The position numbers were made by a program, and so were the translations under genes. Under the pieces are notes generated by a model. That model saw only the letters and a list, made by a program, of their open reading frames with translations. It was not told the origin of the DNA and searched no databases. This document shows, piece after piece, positions 1 through 8,172 of a stretch of DNA of 40,181 bases (positions are counted from its first letter, which is position 1; each line of letters opens with the position of its first letter). This stretch comes from an uncultured Porphyromonadaceae bacterium. Its GTDB lineage: Bacteria > Bacteroidota > Bacteroidia > Bacteroidales > Muribaculaceae. Location: assembly GCA_948467675.1 (NCBI GenBank), contig CAOKFI010000026.1, forward strand, positions 1 through 40,181, in the 5' to 3' direction.

Positions 1-1
1 G

Positions 2-442
2 ATAGGTTCTTATAATCCGAACACTAATCCTGCTACAATAACATTGAACTTCGAGCGGGCTTTGTATTGGGTGAATGTAGGTGCACAGCCTACCGACACA
101 GTTCGTAGCATACTTTCTCAGGAGGGTGTACTCATGATGAAGCACCTCCAGGGTGGTGTAAAGAAAGGCGCATTTGACGAAGCTGAAGCACAGCGCCGTT
201 TCGACGCATGGAAGAGCAAGAAGCAGGCTGCTGTCGACGCTCAGAAGTCATCGATGGCTGACAAGCGCGAACTTGCAGTAAAGACGCGTCTTGAAGAAGA
301 GCAGGCTAAAAATAAGGCAAAAGCAGAAGCTGTAGCCAAGAAGCGTGCTGAGATAGCTGCCGCTAAGGCTGAAGCAGAAGCTGCTGCTGCCGCCGCTGAG
401 GCTCCTGCTGAAGAGGCTCCCGCAGCCGAAGAGAATGCATAA
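2..442 (+). CDS. rpsP: 30S ribosomal protein S16, 3' part (5' end outside window)
   Basis: S16 is a small-subunit ribosomal protein that binds 16S rRNA early in 30S assembly. The open frame continues to the left edge, so the N-terminus lies outside the window and 146 codons are visible; the TTG at 44 is internal and not a start. The segment [34 protein letters not shown] matches the S16 core, followed by a Leu-Met-Lys-His-Leu stretch. After the core there is a long low-complexity tail of about 90 residues rich in Lys, Glu and Ala, ending in Ala/Glu/Pro repeats. E. coli S16 is only about 82 residues; as far as I recall, such tails are usual in Bacteroidota S16. The gene ends just before a strong bidirectional terminator. 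Confidence 0.95.
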   Translation: MGSYNPNTNPATITLNFERALYWVNVGAQPTDTVRSILSQEGVLMMKHLQGGVKKGAFDEAEAQRRFDAWKSKKQAAVDAQKSSMADKRELAVKTRLEEEQAKNKAKAEAVAKKRAEIAAAKAEAEAAAAAAEAPAEEAPAAEENA

Positions 443-460
443 TTCCTACTGGTTTTAGCT

Positions 461-508
461 ACTATAAAAAATGTCCGATACTTTCAAGTGTCGGACATTT
501 TTTATAGT
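461..508. terminator. Bidirectional terminator between rpsP and the leftward unit
   Basis: A perfect 18-bp inverted repeat (461-478 with 491-508) encloses a 12-base loop that can pair further. The arms begin and end with A/T runs, so each strand gives a GC-containing stem trailed by U-rich sequence. It lies between the convergent ends of rpsP (442) and the small leftward gene (522) and probably serves both. Confidence 0.88.
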
Positions 509-521
509 ATGCAATATGTTG

Positions 522-863
522 TTATTGAGCCAGTTTATCGGCACCAGCATGAGCCTTGTCGGCAATGAAATCGGCGGCATTTGCTCCGGCTTCCAATGCC
601 TGTGATGCGATGTCCTTGATCTTCTCTTTCAGGCCTCCGGCCTGTTCTTTTACGGTATCCATCACGTCCGAAGCCTTGTCCTTGGCCTTGTCTGCCAGAT
701 CCGATAATTTTTCTTTCGCATCACATGCTTTGTCGGTTGCTTCGTCTTTCAAGGCTTTTGCCTTCTCCTGGGCTGCGAATTTTGCAGCTTTAGCTGATGT
801 TTCAGCCGCTTCTTTTGATATTGCTGCCGCGCTGGACGACAATTTTTCATTTAGTTGTGACAT
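522..863 (-). CDS. Small LEA/apolipoprotein-like amphipathic helical protein
   Basis: A 113-residue protein made almost entirely of Ala, Lys, Asp and Glu in short heptad or 11-residue-like repeats (SAKAAKF, DKACDAKEKL, DKAKDKASDVM), with no aromatic core and no signal peptide. This composition fits one long amphipathic helix, as in LEA group 3, YtxH-like or apolipoprotein-like bacterial proteins. I cannot assign a function; such proteins are often linked to desiccation, envelope or general stress, which is inference here. I chose the ATG at 863 because the frame upstream runs through a hairpin (897-933) and into the preceding gene; an in-frame ATG at 893 is a less likely alternative. It lies downstream of hisS and the AlkD-like gene on the same strand. 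Confidence 0.7.
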   Translation of the reverse strand: MSQLNEKLSSSAAAISKEAAETSAKAAKFAAQEKAKALKDEATDKACDAKEKLSDLADKAKDKASDVMDTVKEQAGGLKEKIKDIASQALEAGANAADFIADKAHAGADKLAQ

Positions 864-896
864 AAATCTCTTGAGTTTTGGTTTCTGTACCATATA

Positions 897-933
897 CAAC
901 AAAGAGGCAACCCTCGTGGTTGCCTCTTTGTTG
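897..933 (-). terminator. Strong hairpin downstream of the AlkD-like gene
   Basis: A perfect 16-bp stem (897-912 with 918-933) has a 5-base loop. On the minus strand it follows the AlkD-like stop (955) and precedes the LEA-like start (863). The trailing sequence is only moderately U-rich (TTTGTTGTATAT), so it may be a partial terminator or attenuator rather than a full stop. Confidence 0.65.
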
Positions 934-954
934 TTAACAAGTACTAATATCGGA

Positions 955-1497
955 TTATTCCGTAATAAATTCGATTTCGTCCAATAGAGCTCTGGCGATA
1001 TATTGTGTTGCCTGTTTTTCTCGCTGGAGTTCCTTGGCAGCGTATGATTTTGTCTCATTGACATTCTTAGGCAGCAGATTGAACATCAGTCGCAAAGCGG
1101 TATACCGTATCATATCTGATTCTGAATCGGACAAGCGTCGCGCCATATCGTAGGCAAAATCGAGATGCCGCAGCATCTTATGGCACAAAATATCTATCAC
1201 TTCCTGTGTCGGCGCCTGGCAGACCCATGTCATCGCGGTATCCTCATCGAATGCATCACGCGGATATACCAAAGGAGCCAAGAGCATACATTCACGTACA
1301 TTACGGTCGTCCCATAGGGCTTGAGCCGTAGCCTTGTCGTGTGTGATTTGAGATGCTATTTCTGTAAGTTGCGGTAGATTTACTCCATATATCATTCTGA
1401 ATGGAGCGCCCTGTTTTCGCAAGGCATCTGCTACCACGCCATTGCGCATGGCGTATAGCAAGTGTTTGATCCGGGGCAAATCCGATATCGCGTGCAT
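955..1497 (-). CDS. AlkD-like DNA alkylation repair protein (HEAT-like repeats)
   Basis: The 180-residue protein is all-helical and resembles the DNA alkylation repair (AlkD/AlkC) superfamily, whose members excise N3- and N7-alkylated purines using HEAT-like repeats. Supporting segments are the W-D-D-R-N-V-R-E-C-M-L-L-A-P stretch near residue 62, similar to the family's W..RE.RMLA motif, and ALRLMFNLL near residue 135. It is shorter than AlkD (about 230 residues), and I could not place the catalytic Asp of AlkD with confidence, so activity is uncertain. It starts 10 bp after hisS and is almost certainly co-transcribed with it. Alternative: a HEAT-repeat protein without glycosylase activity. 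Confidence 0.72.
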   Translation of the reverse strand: MHAISDLPRIKHLLYAMRNGVVADALRKQGAPFRMIYGVNLPQLTEIASQITHDKATAQALWDDRNVRECMLLAPLVYPRDAFDEDTAMTWVCQAPTQEVIDILCHKMLRHLDFAYDMARRLSDSESDMIRYTALRLMFNLLPKNVNETKSYAAKELQREKQATQYIARALLDEIEFITE

Positions 1498-1507
1498 ACG
1501 ATCCGTT

Positions 1508-2875
1508 TTAGTTTCGGCTAAGATATTCGATTGTGTCTTCTATCGATAGCAGTTGTTGCTCTCCGGTTGCCATGTTTTTAAGCATAAGCTTATTTTGCTC
1601 CATCTCAGCTTCTCCTACAATAGCGACGAACGGTATAGCGGCTCCGTCGGCATATCCCATCTGTTTCTTCATTTTTGCAGTATCAGGATATATCTCTGCC
1701 GATATGCCCGCCTGGCGCAACTGCTTCAGCATTGCCATTGACGCTGCGGCTTCTTTTTTTCCGAAGTTGGCAAACATGATTTTTGTGCCGGTACGTGCCT
1801 CGTCAGGATATAGATCAAGAGTGTTAAGCACATCGTAGATGCGGTCTGCTCCAAATGAGATTCCTACACCAGACACACCGGTCAATCCGAACACACCGGT
1901 CAGATTGTCATAACGGCCTCCGCCTGTGATACTGCCGATGGCCACATCACGCGCCTTGACCTCTATTATGGCACCGGTGTAATAGTTCAGGCCGCGGGCT
2001 AAGGCTACGTCGAGCTCAAGTTCCGCACGCAGTCCGAGATTGTTTACGCCTTCTACGATCTCCTGAAGTTCCTCCACACCGCGTATGCCGGTTTCGGATG
2101 ACGCAAGCATCTCCTGCAGTTTGGCCAGGCGCTCGTCAACCGTTCCATCTATGGCAAGCAGTGGCTGTAGCAAGGCGATGGCTTCAGTTGCTAAGCCACG
2201 TTCTGCCAGTTCATTGTTTACGGCATCGATGCCTATTTTGTCCAGTTTGTCGATAGCGACAGTTATATCTACTATCATTTCCGGGGCGCCGATCAGTTCT
2301 GCTATGCCGGCAAGCACCTTGCGGTTGTTTAGCTTTATGGTAATATTTATTCCAAGACGGGCAAAAACTTCATCGACCAATTGTAGGAGCTCTACCTCAT
2401 TGATCAGAGAGTCGGATCCTATTATATCGGCATCGCACTGGTAGAATTCACGATAACGTCCCTTTTGAGGGCGGTCGGCGCGCCATACCGGCTGGATCTG
2501 GTAGCGCTTGAACGGGAACTGCAGTTCTCCACGGTGCTGTACCACATATCGGGCAAACGGTACTGTCAGATCGTAGCGCAAGCCTTTTTCACATAATTGT
2601 CCTGTGAGCTTGCCGCATTCGCCAGCATCGATCAGAGAGCGGTCTGCATTGCGAAGAAAGTCTCCTGAATTCAGAATCTTGAAGAGCAGTTTGTCGCCCT
2701 CTTCGCCATATTTTCCCATGAGCGTGGATATGTTTTCCATTGCCGGAGTCTCGATTGGGCGGAATCCATAAAGGCGGAACACATCGCGTATTGTGTCGAA
2801 TATATAGTTTCTGCGCGCCATCTCGGTTGGGGAGAAGTCGCGGGTCCCTTTGGGAATACAGGGTTTCTGAGCCAT
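1508..2875 (-). CDS. hisS: Histidyl-tRNA synthetase
   Basis: A class II aminoacyl-tRNA synthetase that charges tRNA-His with histidine in the cytoplasm. The 455-residue length is normal for the Bacteroidota form. Motif 1 lies around [14 protein letters not shown] (residues about 40-53). Motif 2 is [16 protein letters not shown] with the following [12 protein letters not shown] (about 122-150). The histidine-specific motif is [15 protein letters not shown], and motif 3 is in [14 protein letters not shown]. The C-terminal 95 residues look like the anticodon-binding fold ([13 protein letters not shown] onward). A TATCTTTG -7 element lies 36 bp upstream of the start. The AlkD-like gene follows 10 bp downstream. 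Confidence 0.97.
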   Translation of the reverse strand: MAQKPCIPKGTRDFSPTEMARRNYIFDTIRDVFRLYGFRPIETPAMENISTLMGKYGEEGDKLLFKILNSGDFLRNADRSLIDAGECGKLTGQLCEKGLRYDLTVPFARYVVQHRGELQFPFKRYQIQPVWRADRPQKGRYREFYQCDADIIGSDSLINEVELLQLVDEVFARLGINITIKLNNRKVLAGIAELIGAPEMIVDITVAIDKLDKIGIDAVNNELAERGLATEAIALLQPLLAIDGTVDERLAKLQEMLASSETGIRGVEELQEIVEGVNNLGLRAELELDVALARGLNYYTGAIIEVKARDVAIGSITGGGRYDNLTGVFGLTGVSGVGISFGADRIYDVLNTLDLYPDEARTGTKIMFANFGKKEAAASMAMLKQLRQAGISAEIYPDTAKMKKQMGYADGAAIPFVAIVGEAEMEQNKLMLKNMATGEQQLLSIEDTIEYLSRN

Positions 2876-2910
2876 TTTCAGTATAAGATTTGCAAAATGT
2901 GAATGTTTGG

Positions 2911-2918
2911 CAAAGATA
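2911..2918 (-). promoter_or_regulatory. hisS promoter -7 box TATCTTTG
   Basis: On the minus strand the bases read TATCTTTG, an exact match to the Bacteroidota sigma-ABfr -7 consensus TAnnTTTG. It is preceded by TTTTTTCG, and a TTGAC-like element lies about 22 bp further upstream. The distance to the hisS ATG (36 bp) is right for a short leader. Confidence 0.78.
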
Positions 2919-2988
2919 CGAAAAAACTTGATGTATCAGTCAAGGAACATATACACCGTGCAGCGTTGTCGTGGAGTGTGACAAGCAT

Positions 2989-4926
2989 CTATAACGAGTC
3001 GCATTCGTCCAGCCATAATCTGGCCGATGCATCCGATGGCATGCGCCAGTCCCCGCGCGGTGACAGGCACACACTTCCTACTTTCGGACCGTCGGGCAGA
3101 CAGGATCGTTTGAACTGCTGGGCGAAGAAGCGGCGGAAAAACGTGCGTAGCCAGTGCCGTATTGTGTCATCGTTCCATTGTCCTGCGAAAGCATGCCGGG
3201 CCAGCATGTATATACGTCTGGGAGAGAATCCGTAACGAAGGGTATAGTAAAGGAAGAAGTCATGTAGTTCGTATGGACCTACGAGATCCTCGGTCTTTTG
3301 TTTTATATTTCCGTCATTGTCGGCAGGAATAAGTTCGGGACTGATAGGAGTGTCGATTATATCAAGCAAAGCTGTGCGCTCATCCTTATCGCATGTGCGC
3401 GATGCGAACCATCTCACCAGATATCGGACCAATGTTTTGGGCACTCCTGCGTTGACACCATACATCGACATGTGGTCACCGTTGTATGTGGCCCAGCCCA
3501 AAGCCAGTTCCGACAGATCTCCGGTGCCTAACACCATGCCGTTTACCTGATTTGCCACATCCATCAGTATCTGCGTGCGTTCCCGTGCCTGAGAGTTCTC
3601 GTATGTCACATCATGAACCGCTGCATTATGGCCTATATCTGAGAAATGTTGGTTGACCGCATTTGCTATAGGGATTTCCCGGATGGTCACGCCAAGACTC
3701 TTCATCAGTGTCAGTGCATTGTTATATGTCCTTCCGGTAGTGCCGAATCCAGGCATTGTGATGGCTGTGATCCCGTTGCGGGATATGTTGAGCATGTCGA
3801 ATGTCCGGCATGCTATCAGCAGTGCCAGTGTGGAGTCTAATCCCCCCGATATTCCGATGACGAGAGATTTGCAGCTCGTGAATTTCAGACGACGTGCCAG
3901 TCCGGCAGCTTGGATAGAGATTATCTCGCCGCATCGTTCATCGATATCCGCATCCGATGTCGGCACGAAAGGGTAGGGAGATATAGTACGTATCAGGTGG
4001 TCTGCATTGTGTCTGTAAGTGTTGCGGTCCGGGACTTCTATAATTTTATATTCCGGTGACTGCTCTGTTTTTGCACAGTCATGAAATGATCCGGTATGTA
4101 TTCTGTCGCGGTTCAGAGCATCTATGTCTATATCGGCTATCGTATATGATGGGGATTTGCACCATCGTTCGGATGTGCTTATTATGCTACCATTTTCTGC
4201 GATAATAGCCTTGCCGTCGAATACCAGATCCGTTGACGATTCGCCGAAACCGGCACCTGCATATACGTATGCGGCGATACATCTTGCCGATTGTTGCTTG
4301 ATAAGGTCGGTAAGGTACCTGTATTTGCCTATGAGATCATTTGATGCGGAAAGGTTTAGCAATACATTGGCTCCGCATAGTGCCGTATGCGATGATGGAG
4401 GTATCGGAGTCCATAGATCCTCGCAGATCTCTATGCCTATTTCCGCCGCGCCGGCCTTGATTATCTGTCGCGGCGAAAGTTCTGTTGTCTGTCCTGCGAT
4501 CTTTACAGGTGTCGAAACATCCATCCCCGATGACCACCATCGTTTTTCGTAAAATTCATTATAGTTTGGAACGTATGTTTTAGGGATTGCCGCTATGATT
4601 CTGCCTCCGGATATCACAATCGCGCAGTTATATATGGTATCATTGCATTGTATCGGAGCTCCTATGGCTATGATCATATCCCAGTTGACCGAAGCTGCCG
4701 CTATTCTGGCTATTGCCTTGTCCGATGCCTCAAGCAGAGTCTGTGAGTGGAAAATATCACCGCAGGTATATCCGGTAACGCACATCTCGGGAAAAACGGC
4801 CACTCTTACTGCTTTTGTCTCCAGCTCCTCGGCCAAAGATATGATCGAAGATGCATTTGCTTCGCAGTCTGCGACCTCTACTTGCGGCACTGCTGCCGCA
4901 ACACGCAAAAATCCGTTATATGTCAT
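2989..4926 (-). CDS. nadE: Glutamine-dependent NAD+ synthetase
   Basis: This enzyme makes NAD+ from deamido-NAD+, ATP and glutamine-derived ammonia, the last step of NAD synthesis. The 645 residues split into an N-terminal nitrilase-like glutaminase (about 1-300) and a C-terminal synthetase. The glutaminase triad is visible: Glu47 in VFPEMCVTGY, Lys116 in IPKTYVPN and Cys168 in GIEICEDLW. The synthetase ATP-binding PP-loop is SGGLDS at 360-365, and GTGDLSELALGW is the later synthetase motif. All key residues are present, so it should use glutamine. It has its own TACTTTTG promoter and diverges from the zinc-type transporter genes. Confidence 0.96.
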   Translation of the reverse strand: MTYNGFLRVAAAVPQVEVADCEANASSIISLAEELETKAVRVAVFPEMCVTGYTCGDIFHSQTLLEASDKAIARIAAASVNWDMIIAIGAPIQCNDTIYNCAIVISGGRIIAAIPKTYVPNYNEFYEKRWWSSGMDVSTPVKIAGQTTELSPRQIIKAGAAEIGIEICEDLWTPIPPSSHTALCGANVLLNLSASNDLIGKYRYLTDLIKQQSARCIAAYVYAGAGFGESSTDLVFDGKAIIAENGSIISTSERWCKSPSYTIADIDIDALNRDRIHTGSFHDCAKTEQSPEYKIIEVPDRNTYRHNADHLIRTISPYPFVPTSDADIDERCGEIISIQAAGLARRLKFTSCKSLVIGISGGLDSTLALLIACRTFDMLNISRNGITAITMPGFGTTGRTYNNALTLMKSLGVTIREIPIANAVNQHFSDIGHNAAVHDVTYENSQARERTQILMDVANQVNGMVLGTGDLSELALGWATYNGDHMSMYGVNAGVPKTLVRYLVRWFASRTCDKDERTALLDIIDTPISPELIPADNDGNIKQKTEDLVGPYELHDFFLYYTLRYGFSPRRIYMLARHAFAGQWNDDTIRHWLRTFFRRFFAQQFKRSCLPDGPKVGSVCLSPRGDWRMPSDASARLWLDECDSL

Positions 4927-4960
4927 AGTTTTAATCGCGATAAGTCAAAAAAGCGTTGTG

Positions 4961-4968
4961 CAAAAGTA
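4961..4968 (-). promoter_or_regulatory. nadE promoter -7 box TACTTTTG
   Basis: The minus-strand sequence TACTTTTG fits TAnnTTTG and lies 35 bp upstream of the nadE ATG, matching the spacing seen for hisS. It is part of the divergent region shared with the transporter promoter at 5002. Confidence 0.7.
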
Positions 4969-5001
4969 GCGAATAATCTTTTCGGAGCATTAAATAATTA
5001 T

Positions 5002-5009
5002 TATCTTTG
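5002..5009 (+). promoter_or_regulatory. Promoter -7 box TATCTTTG for the znuA-like gene
   Basis: An exact TAnnTTTG match on the plus strand about 110 bp upstream of the first ATG, in an AT-rich context with a T-run near -33. The leader would be about 100 nt. I see no convincing Zur-type palindrome in it. Confidence 0.7.
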
Positions 5010-5119
5010 TGTAAAATAGTTATAAAATAAGTACGGGAACGATATTTTTAAACTTTTCTAACGTTGATTTATAATCAGACACCAAATTTCATCATCGTTT
5101 CTGTTACAAGCAATTGGAT

Positions 5120-6001
5120 ATGTCAGATATAAGATTCAAATCATATTATATAGCCGTTGTTTTGTTTTCAGCATTGCTGACGGTTGTATCGTGTTCCACA
5201 AGAACGGTCCAGAAACCTGTGATCACAGTAAGCATTCAGCCGCAGAAATATCTGCTTGAGCAGATAGTCGGTGACAAGATCGACGTGCGATGTCTGTTGG
5301 CCAATGGTGGCAACCCCGAAAATTATGAACCGTCGCTTACGCATCTTATGAATCTGGAAGGGAGCGAAGCTTATTTCCAGATTGGAAACATAGGATTTGA
5401 AAGTGCGATCATAGACCGTATACGTAATAATAATCCGGATCTTAAGATTTTTAATACATCCGACAGCATCATGCTTATAATCGGAACCCATGGGGAGTGT
5501 ACCGCACACGGACACAGCCATGAAGTAGATCCACATACATGGAGCTCTGTCAGAAACGGAAAGATCATTGCCGCAAACATGTATAAGGCCATGATCAATA
5601 TGGATCCGGCAAATGAAAAGACATATACAAAAAATTACAGCAGGCTGGTTGCACATCTCGATTCGCTCGACAGCCGTATAGACAGTATGCTAAGCGGCAG
5701 ACAGGGTTCTGCATTCATGGTCTGGCATCCTTCACTCAGTTATTTTGCACGTGATTATGGACTGGAACAAATAAGTATAGGTGTGGAAGGGAAAGAAGCC
5801 TCTGTGCAGCGTATCCAGTCAAAGATCGATGACGCTAAACGGCACAATGCTAAGATCTTTTTTGCACAGAAGGATTTTGACAGTCGTCAGGCCTCGGTTA
5901 TAAGTCGTGAGATAGGAGCCAAGATCATTGATATAAACCCCCTAAACTATCAGTGGGAGGACGAATTGTATGGAGTTGCCGTTGCACTTGCCTCAGAGTG
6001 A
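5120..6001 (+). CDS. znuA: Zinc-type ABC transporter substrate-binding lipoprotein (ZnuA-like)
   Basis: A cluster A-I metal-binding lipoprotein that would capture Zn2+ or Mn2+ in the periplasm. It is 293 residues from the ATG at 5120; a TTG at 5114 is an alternative start. The signal peptide ends in a lipobox VVSC with the acylated Cys at residue 25. A short His-rich stretch (GHSHEVDPHTW) and WHPSLSYFARDYGLEQI supply two expected metal-binding His positions. The first canonical ligand, the His of the DPHxYEP motif, reads NPENYEP here, so Glu replaces His. The C-terminal ligand region reads INPLNYQW, with Asn where Asp is common. Metal specificity is therefore uncertain. The ATPase follows directly, but no permease gene is adjacent. 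Confidence 0.85.
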   Translation: MSDIRFKSYYIAVVLFSALLTVVSCSTRTVQKPVITVSIQPQKYLLEQIVGDKIDVRCLLANGGNPENYEPSLTHLMNLEGSEAYFQIGNIGFESAIIDRIRNNNPDLKIFNTSDSIMLIIGTHGECTAHGHSHEVDPHTWSSVRNGKIIAANMYKAMINMDPANEKTYTKNYSRLVAHLDSLDSRIDSMLSGRQGSAFMVWHPSLSYFARDYGLEQISIGVEGKEASVQRIQSKIDDAKRHNAKIFFAQKDFDSRQASVISREIGAKIIDINPLNYQWEDELYGVAVALASE

Positions 6002-6002
6002 T

Positions 6003-6674
6003 ATGCTGAAGCTGGAACATGTGGATATGATACGCGAAGGGCGTGTCATACTCTCTGATGTGAATCTGCAGGTTAAAGAAGGCGATTTTGTGGCCATAAC
6101 CGGTCCTAACGGCGGAGGAAAGACCACAATGCTCCGGATTATTCTCGGATTGCTGAAACCGACATCCGGACAGGTCATATACCGTTCGGGAGGAGTGCCT
6201 GTCAGACGGCTGCATATAGGATATCTGCCTCAGAAAAACATGATAGACTCCCGTTTTCCTGTCGATGTACGAGAGGTCATTGCATCCGGTTTGCTTGGTG
6301 TCAAAGGCCTCGATGATAACACAAGGTGCGGCATGATCGAGAAAGCAGTGTCTATGATGGGACTTGAAAATCATCTGCATAGCCCTATTGGTGCGTTGTC
6401 CGGAGGTCAGCTGCAGCGTACTCTTTTGGGGCGTGCCATCATATCGGAGCCTCCGGTTCTTGTCCTTGACGAACCGCTAAGCTATATAGACAAGCGGTTC
6501 GAAGCCCGTATGTACGGGATCATAGAGGAACTGGCTGCACATACCACAATACTGCTTGTATCTCACGAGATGTCTACTATCGCCGGAATGGCCAACCGCC
6601 ATCTGATAGTCGATCGCCGTGTTCATGAATGTACGGCTTCGCATCATTATGTCCGTACAGGGTGTGATGATTGA
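6003..6674 (+). CDS. znuC: Metal ABC transporter ATP-binding protein (ZnuC-like)
   Basis: A 223-residue single ABC ATPase that would power metal import with the preceding lipoprotein. Walker A is GPNGGGKTT (about residues 34-42), the Q-loop is YLPQKN, the signature is LSGGQLQR, Walker B is VLVLDEPL and the switch His is in VSHEM, so it should hydrolyse ATP. I chose the ATG at 6003, one base after the upstream stop, because it puts the usual strand LKLEHVD at the N-terminus; an in-frame ATG at 5970 would add 11 residues and overlap the previous gene. No membrane-spanning ZnuB gene follows: the next gene is a radical SAM enzyme after 57 bp. Confidence 0.88.
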   Translation: MLKLEHVDMIREGRVILSDVNLQVKEGDFVAITGPNGGGKTTMLRIILGLLKPTSGQVIYRSGGVPVRRLHIGYLPQKNMIDSRFPVDVREVIASGLLGVKGLDDNTRCGMIEKAVSMMGLENHLHSPIGALSGGQLQRTLLGRAIISEPPVLVLDEPLSYIDKRFEARMYGIIEELAAHTTILLVSHEMSTIAGMANRHLIVDRRVHECTASHHYVRTGCDD

Positions 6675-6731
6675 CACGATGCAATAACCAGGCGTCGATA
6701 TCGTTTTTCTTATAAAGATCTATTGCAGTCC

Positions 6732-8168
6732 ATGAAACTGACATTTTTAGTACCGCCGTCGTTTGACGGACGTAAACCGGCTGAACGTACAGCCGGATGC
6801 ACACGTGTGGTTTATCTTGCTCCGAATATATATGAACTTACGGTTATGGCCGTGCTTGAGAATGCAGGATACGATGTGCGATACCGAAATTTCATATATA
6901 AAGAGGAGACGACTGAAGCGTTCGAAGATTTTATCGCCAATGATGAATCCGACGTTTACTTCTTCTGGACTGTCAACCTGTCGATTGACAACGATTTGCT
7001 GGCTGTCGATATCATACGCCGACGTCATCCCCGGGTCAATATCGTGTTTCTGGGCCCTGGACCTACATATTTTACGAGTAAATGTCTGCGAAGTGCCAGC
7101 GATATAGTCGTGCGCGGTGAGCCGGAGCAGACTGTATGTGAGCTCATGGAGGCTTTCAGCACAGGATCGGATCTTGGTTCTGTCGCGGGAATATCGTATC
7201 TTGATGATGGCAGGATGGTTGCTACTGCGCCGAGACCCTTGATGAAGAATCTTGACTCGCTGCCGTTTCCTGCGCGTCATTTCATTGCGGATATGACGTT
7301 TCGCAACCCTAAACTGAAAACCGGACCTTATACCACGGCCGTGACATCGCGCAATTGCCCGTTCCACTGCATATATTGTGTGCCGTCGTCCTTGACATTT
7401 GCCCGCGAGATAGAGCATCGTCGGCTTACAGGACATAAACCGCCAATATCTTTCCGTTCGCCTGAGAGTGTCGATCGGGAGATGGCGGAACTTGCTGCTG
7501 CCGGATACCGGGCGGTGGGATTCATGGACGACAATTTTATATGGAACGAGGAACGTACGAGGGCTATATGCGACATTATGAAACGCCACGACCTTGTATG
7601 GGGATGTGAAGCGCGGGTCGATGCTATCACCGAGCCTATAGCCGAAATACTCGGTAGCAGCGGTTGCCGGTACATAGACCTTGGTGTTGAGTCGTTCGAC
7701 GACCGCATTCTTGCATATATAAAGAAAGGTATTACAAGTGCCGACATATATCGGGCCATAGCATTGCTGAAGAAATATAAGGTTCCGGTAAAACTCAATG
7801 TACTTATCGGAAGTTGTCCGCTTGAAACCAAAGACACCTTACGCCATACCCTGCGCGAGGCCAAACGCCTTGATGTGGATCAAGTCATGTTTAATATTGT
7901 GTCTCCGTTTCCGGGAACCGAGTTTTATACTATGGCCAAAGAGAACGGATGGCTCGCCACTCCTGATTATGTTCCTACCGATGTGCAGCGTGAATCCATT
8001 CTTAACTTTCCGGAGTTGTCGGCACGCGATATGGAGCGGATTCTGTATCGCAACAATATCAGTTTCTTCTTCTCTCCGCGCCTGATATGGAGGCAGATGA
8101 AGCGGTTCCGTAGCTGGGGCGAATTTACGTCGGCTCTACGTGCACTGAGGATCAAACTGTGGGGATAG
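6732..8168 (+). CDS. B12-binding-domain radical SAM protein
   Basis: A 478-residue cobalamin-type radical SAM enzyme. Residues about 25-170 look like a B12-binding Rossmann domain (VVYLAPNIYELTVMAVLENAGYDV, VFLGPGPTY, VVRGEPEQTV), without an obvious DxHxxG motif. The radical SAM core begins at about 200, with the 4Fe-4S cysteines C209, C213 and C216 in CPFHCIYC and the later VGFMDDNF and YIDLGVESFDD strands. Relatives (BchE/HpnR-like) methylate or rearrange lipids, cofactors or natural products; the substrate here is not deducible. I chose the ATG at 6732 (MKLTFLVPP) over the TTG at 6723. The glycosyltransferase starts 4 bases after its stop, suggesting a shared pathway. Confidence 0.85.
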   Translation: MKLTFLVPPSFDGRKPAERTAGCTRVVYLAPNIYELTVMAVLENAGYDVRYRNFIYKEETTEAFEDFIANDESDVYFFWTVNLSIDNDLLAVDIIRRRHPRVNIVFLGPGPTYFTSKCLRSASDIVVRGEPEQTVCELMEAFSTGSDLGSVAGISYLDDGRMVATAPRPLMKNLDSLPFPARHFIADMTFRNPKLKTGPYTTAVTSRNCPFHCIYCVPSSLTFAREIEHRRLTGHKPPISFRSPESVDREMAELAAAGYRAVGFMDDNFIWNEERTRAICDIMKRHDLVWGCEARVDAITEPIAEILGSSGCRYIDLGVESFDDRILAYIKKGITSADIYRAIALLKKYKVPVKLNVLIGSCPLETKDTLRHTLREAKRLDVDQVMFNIVSPFPGTEFYTMAKENGWLATPDYVPTDVQRESILNFPELSARDMERILYRNNISFFFSPRLIWRQMKRFRSWGEFTSALRALRIKLWG

Positions 8169-8172
8169 ATCC

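Noticed and set aside
4969-5119. Zur operator before the znuA-like gene
   Set aside because: The region is AT-rich with short partial dyads only; none resembles a full Zur palindrome well enough to report.
6675-6731. Remnant of a permease gene after znuC
   Set aside because: The 57-bp gap contains no hydrophobic coding remnant in any frame.
6747-7589. 280-codon open frame on the minus strand
   Set aside because: It is antisense to the radical SAM gene with its intact CX3CX2C motif; no start context or domain supports it.
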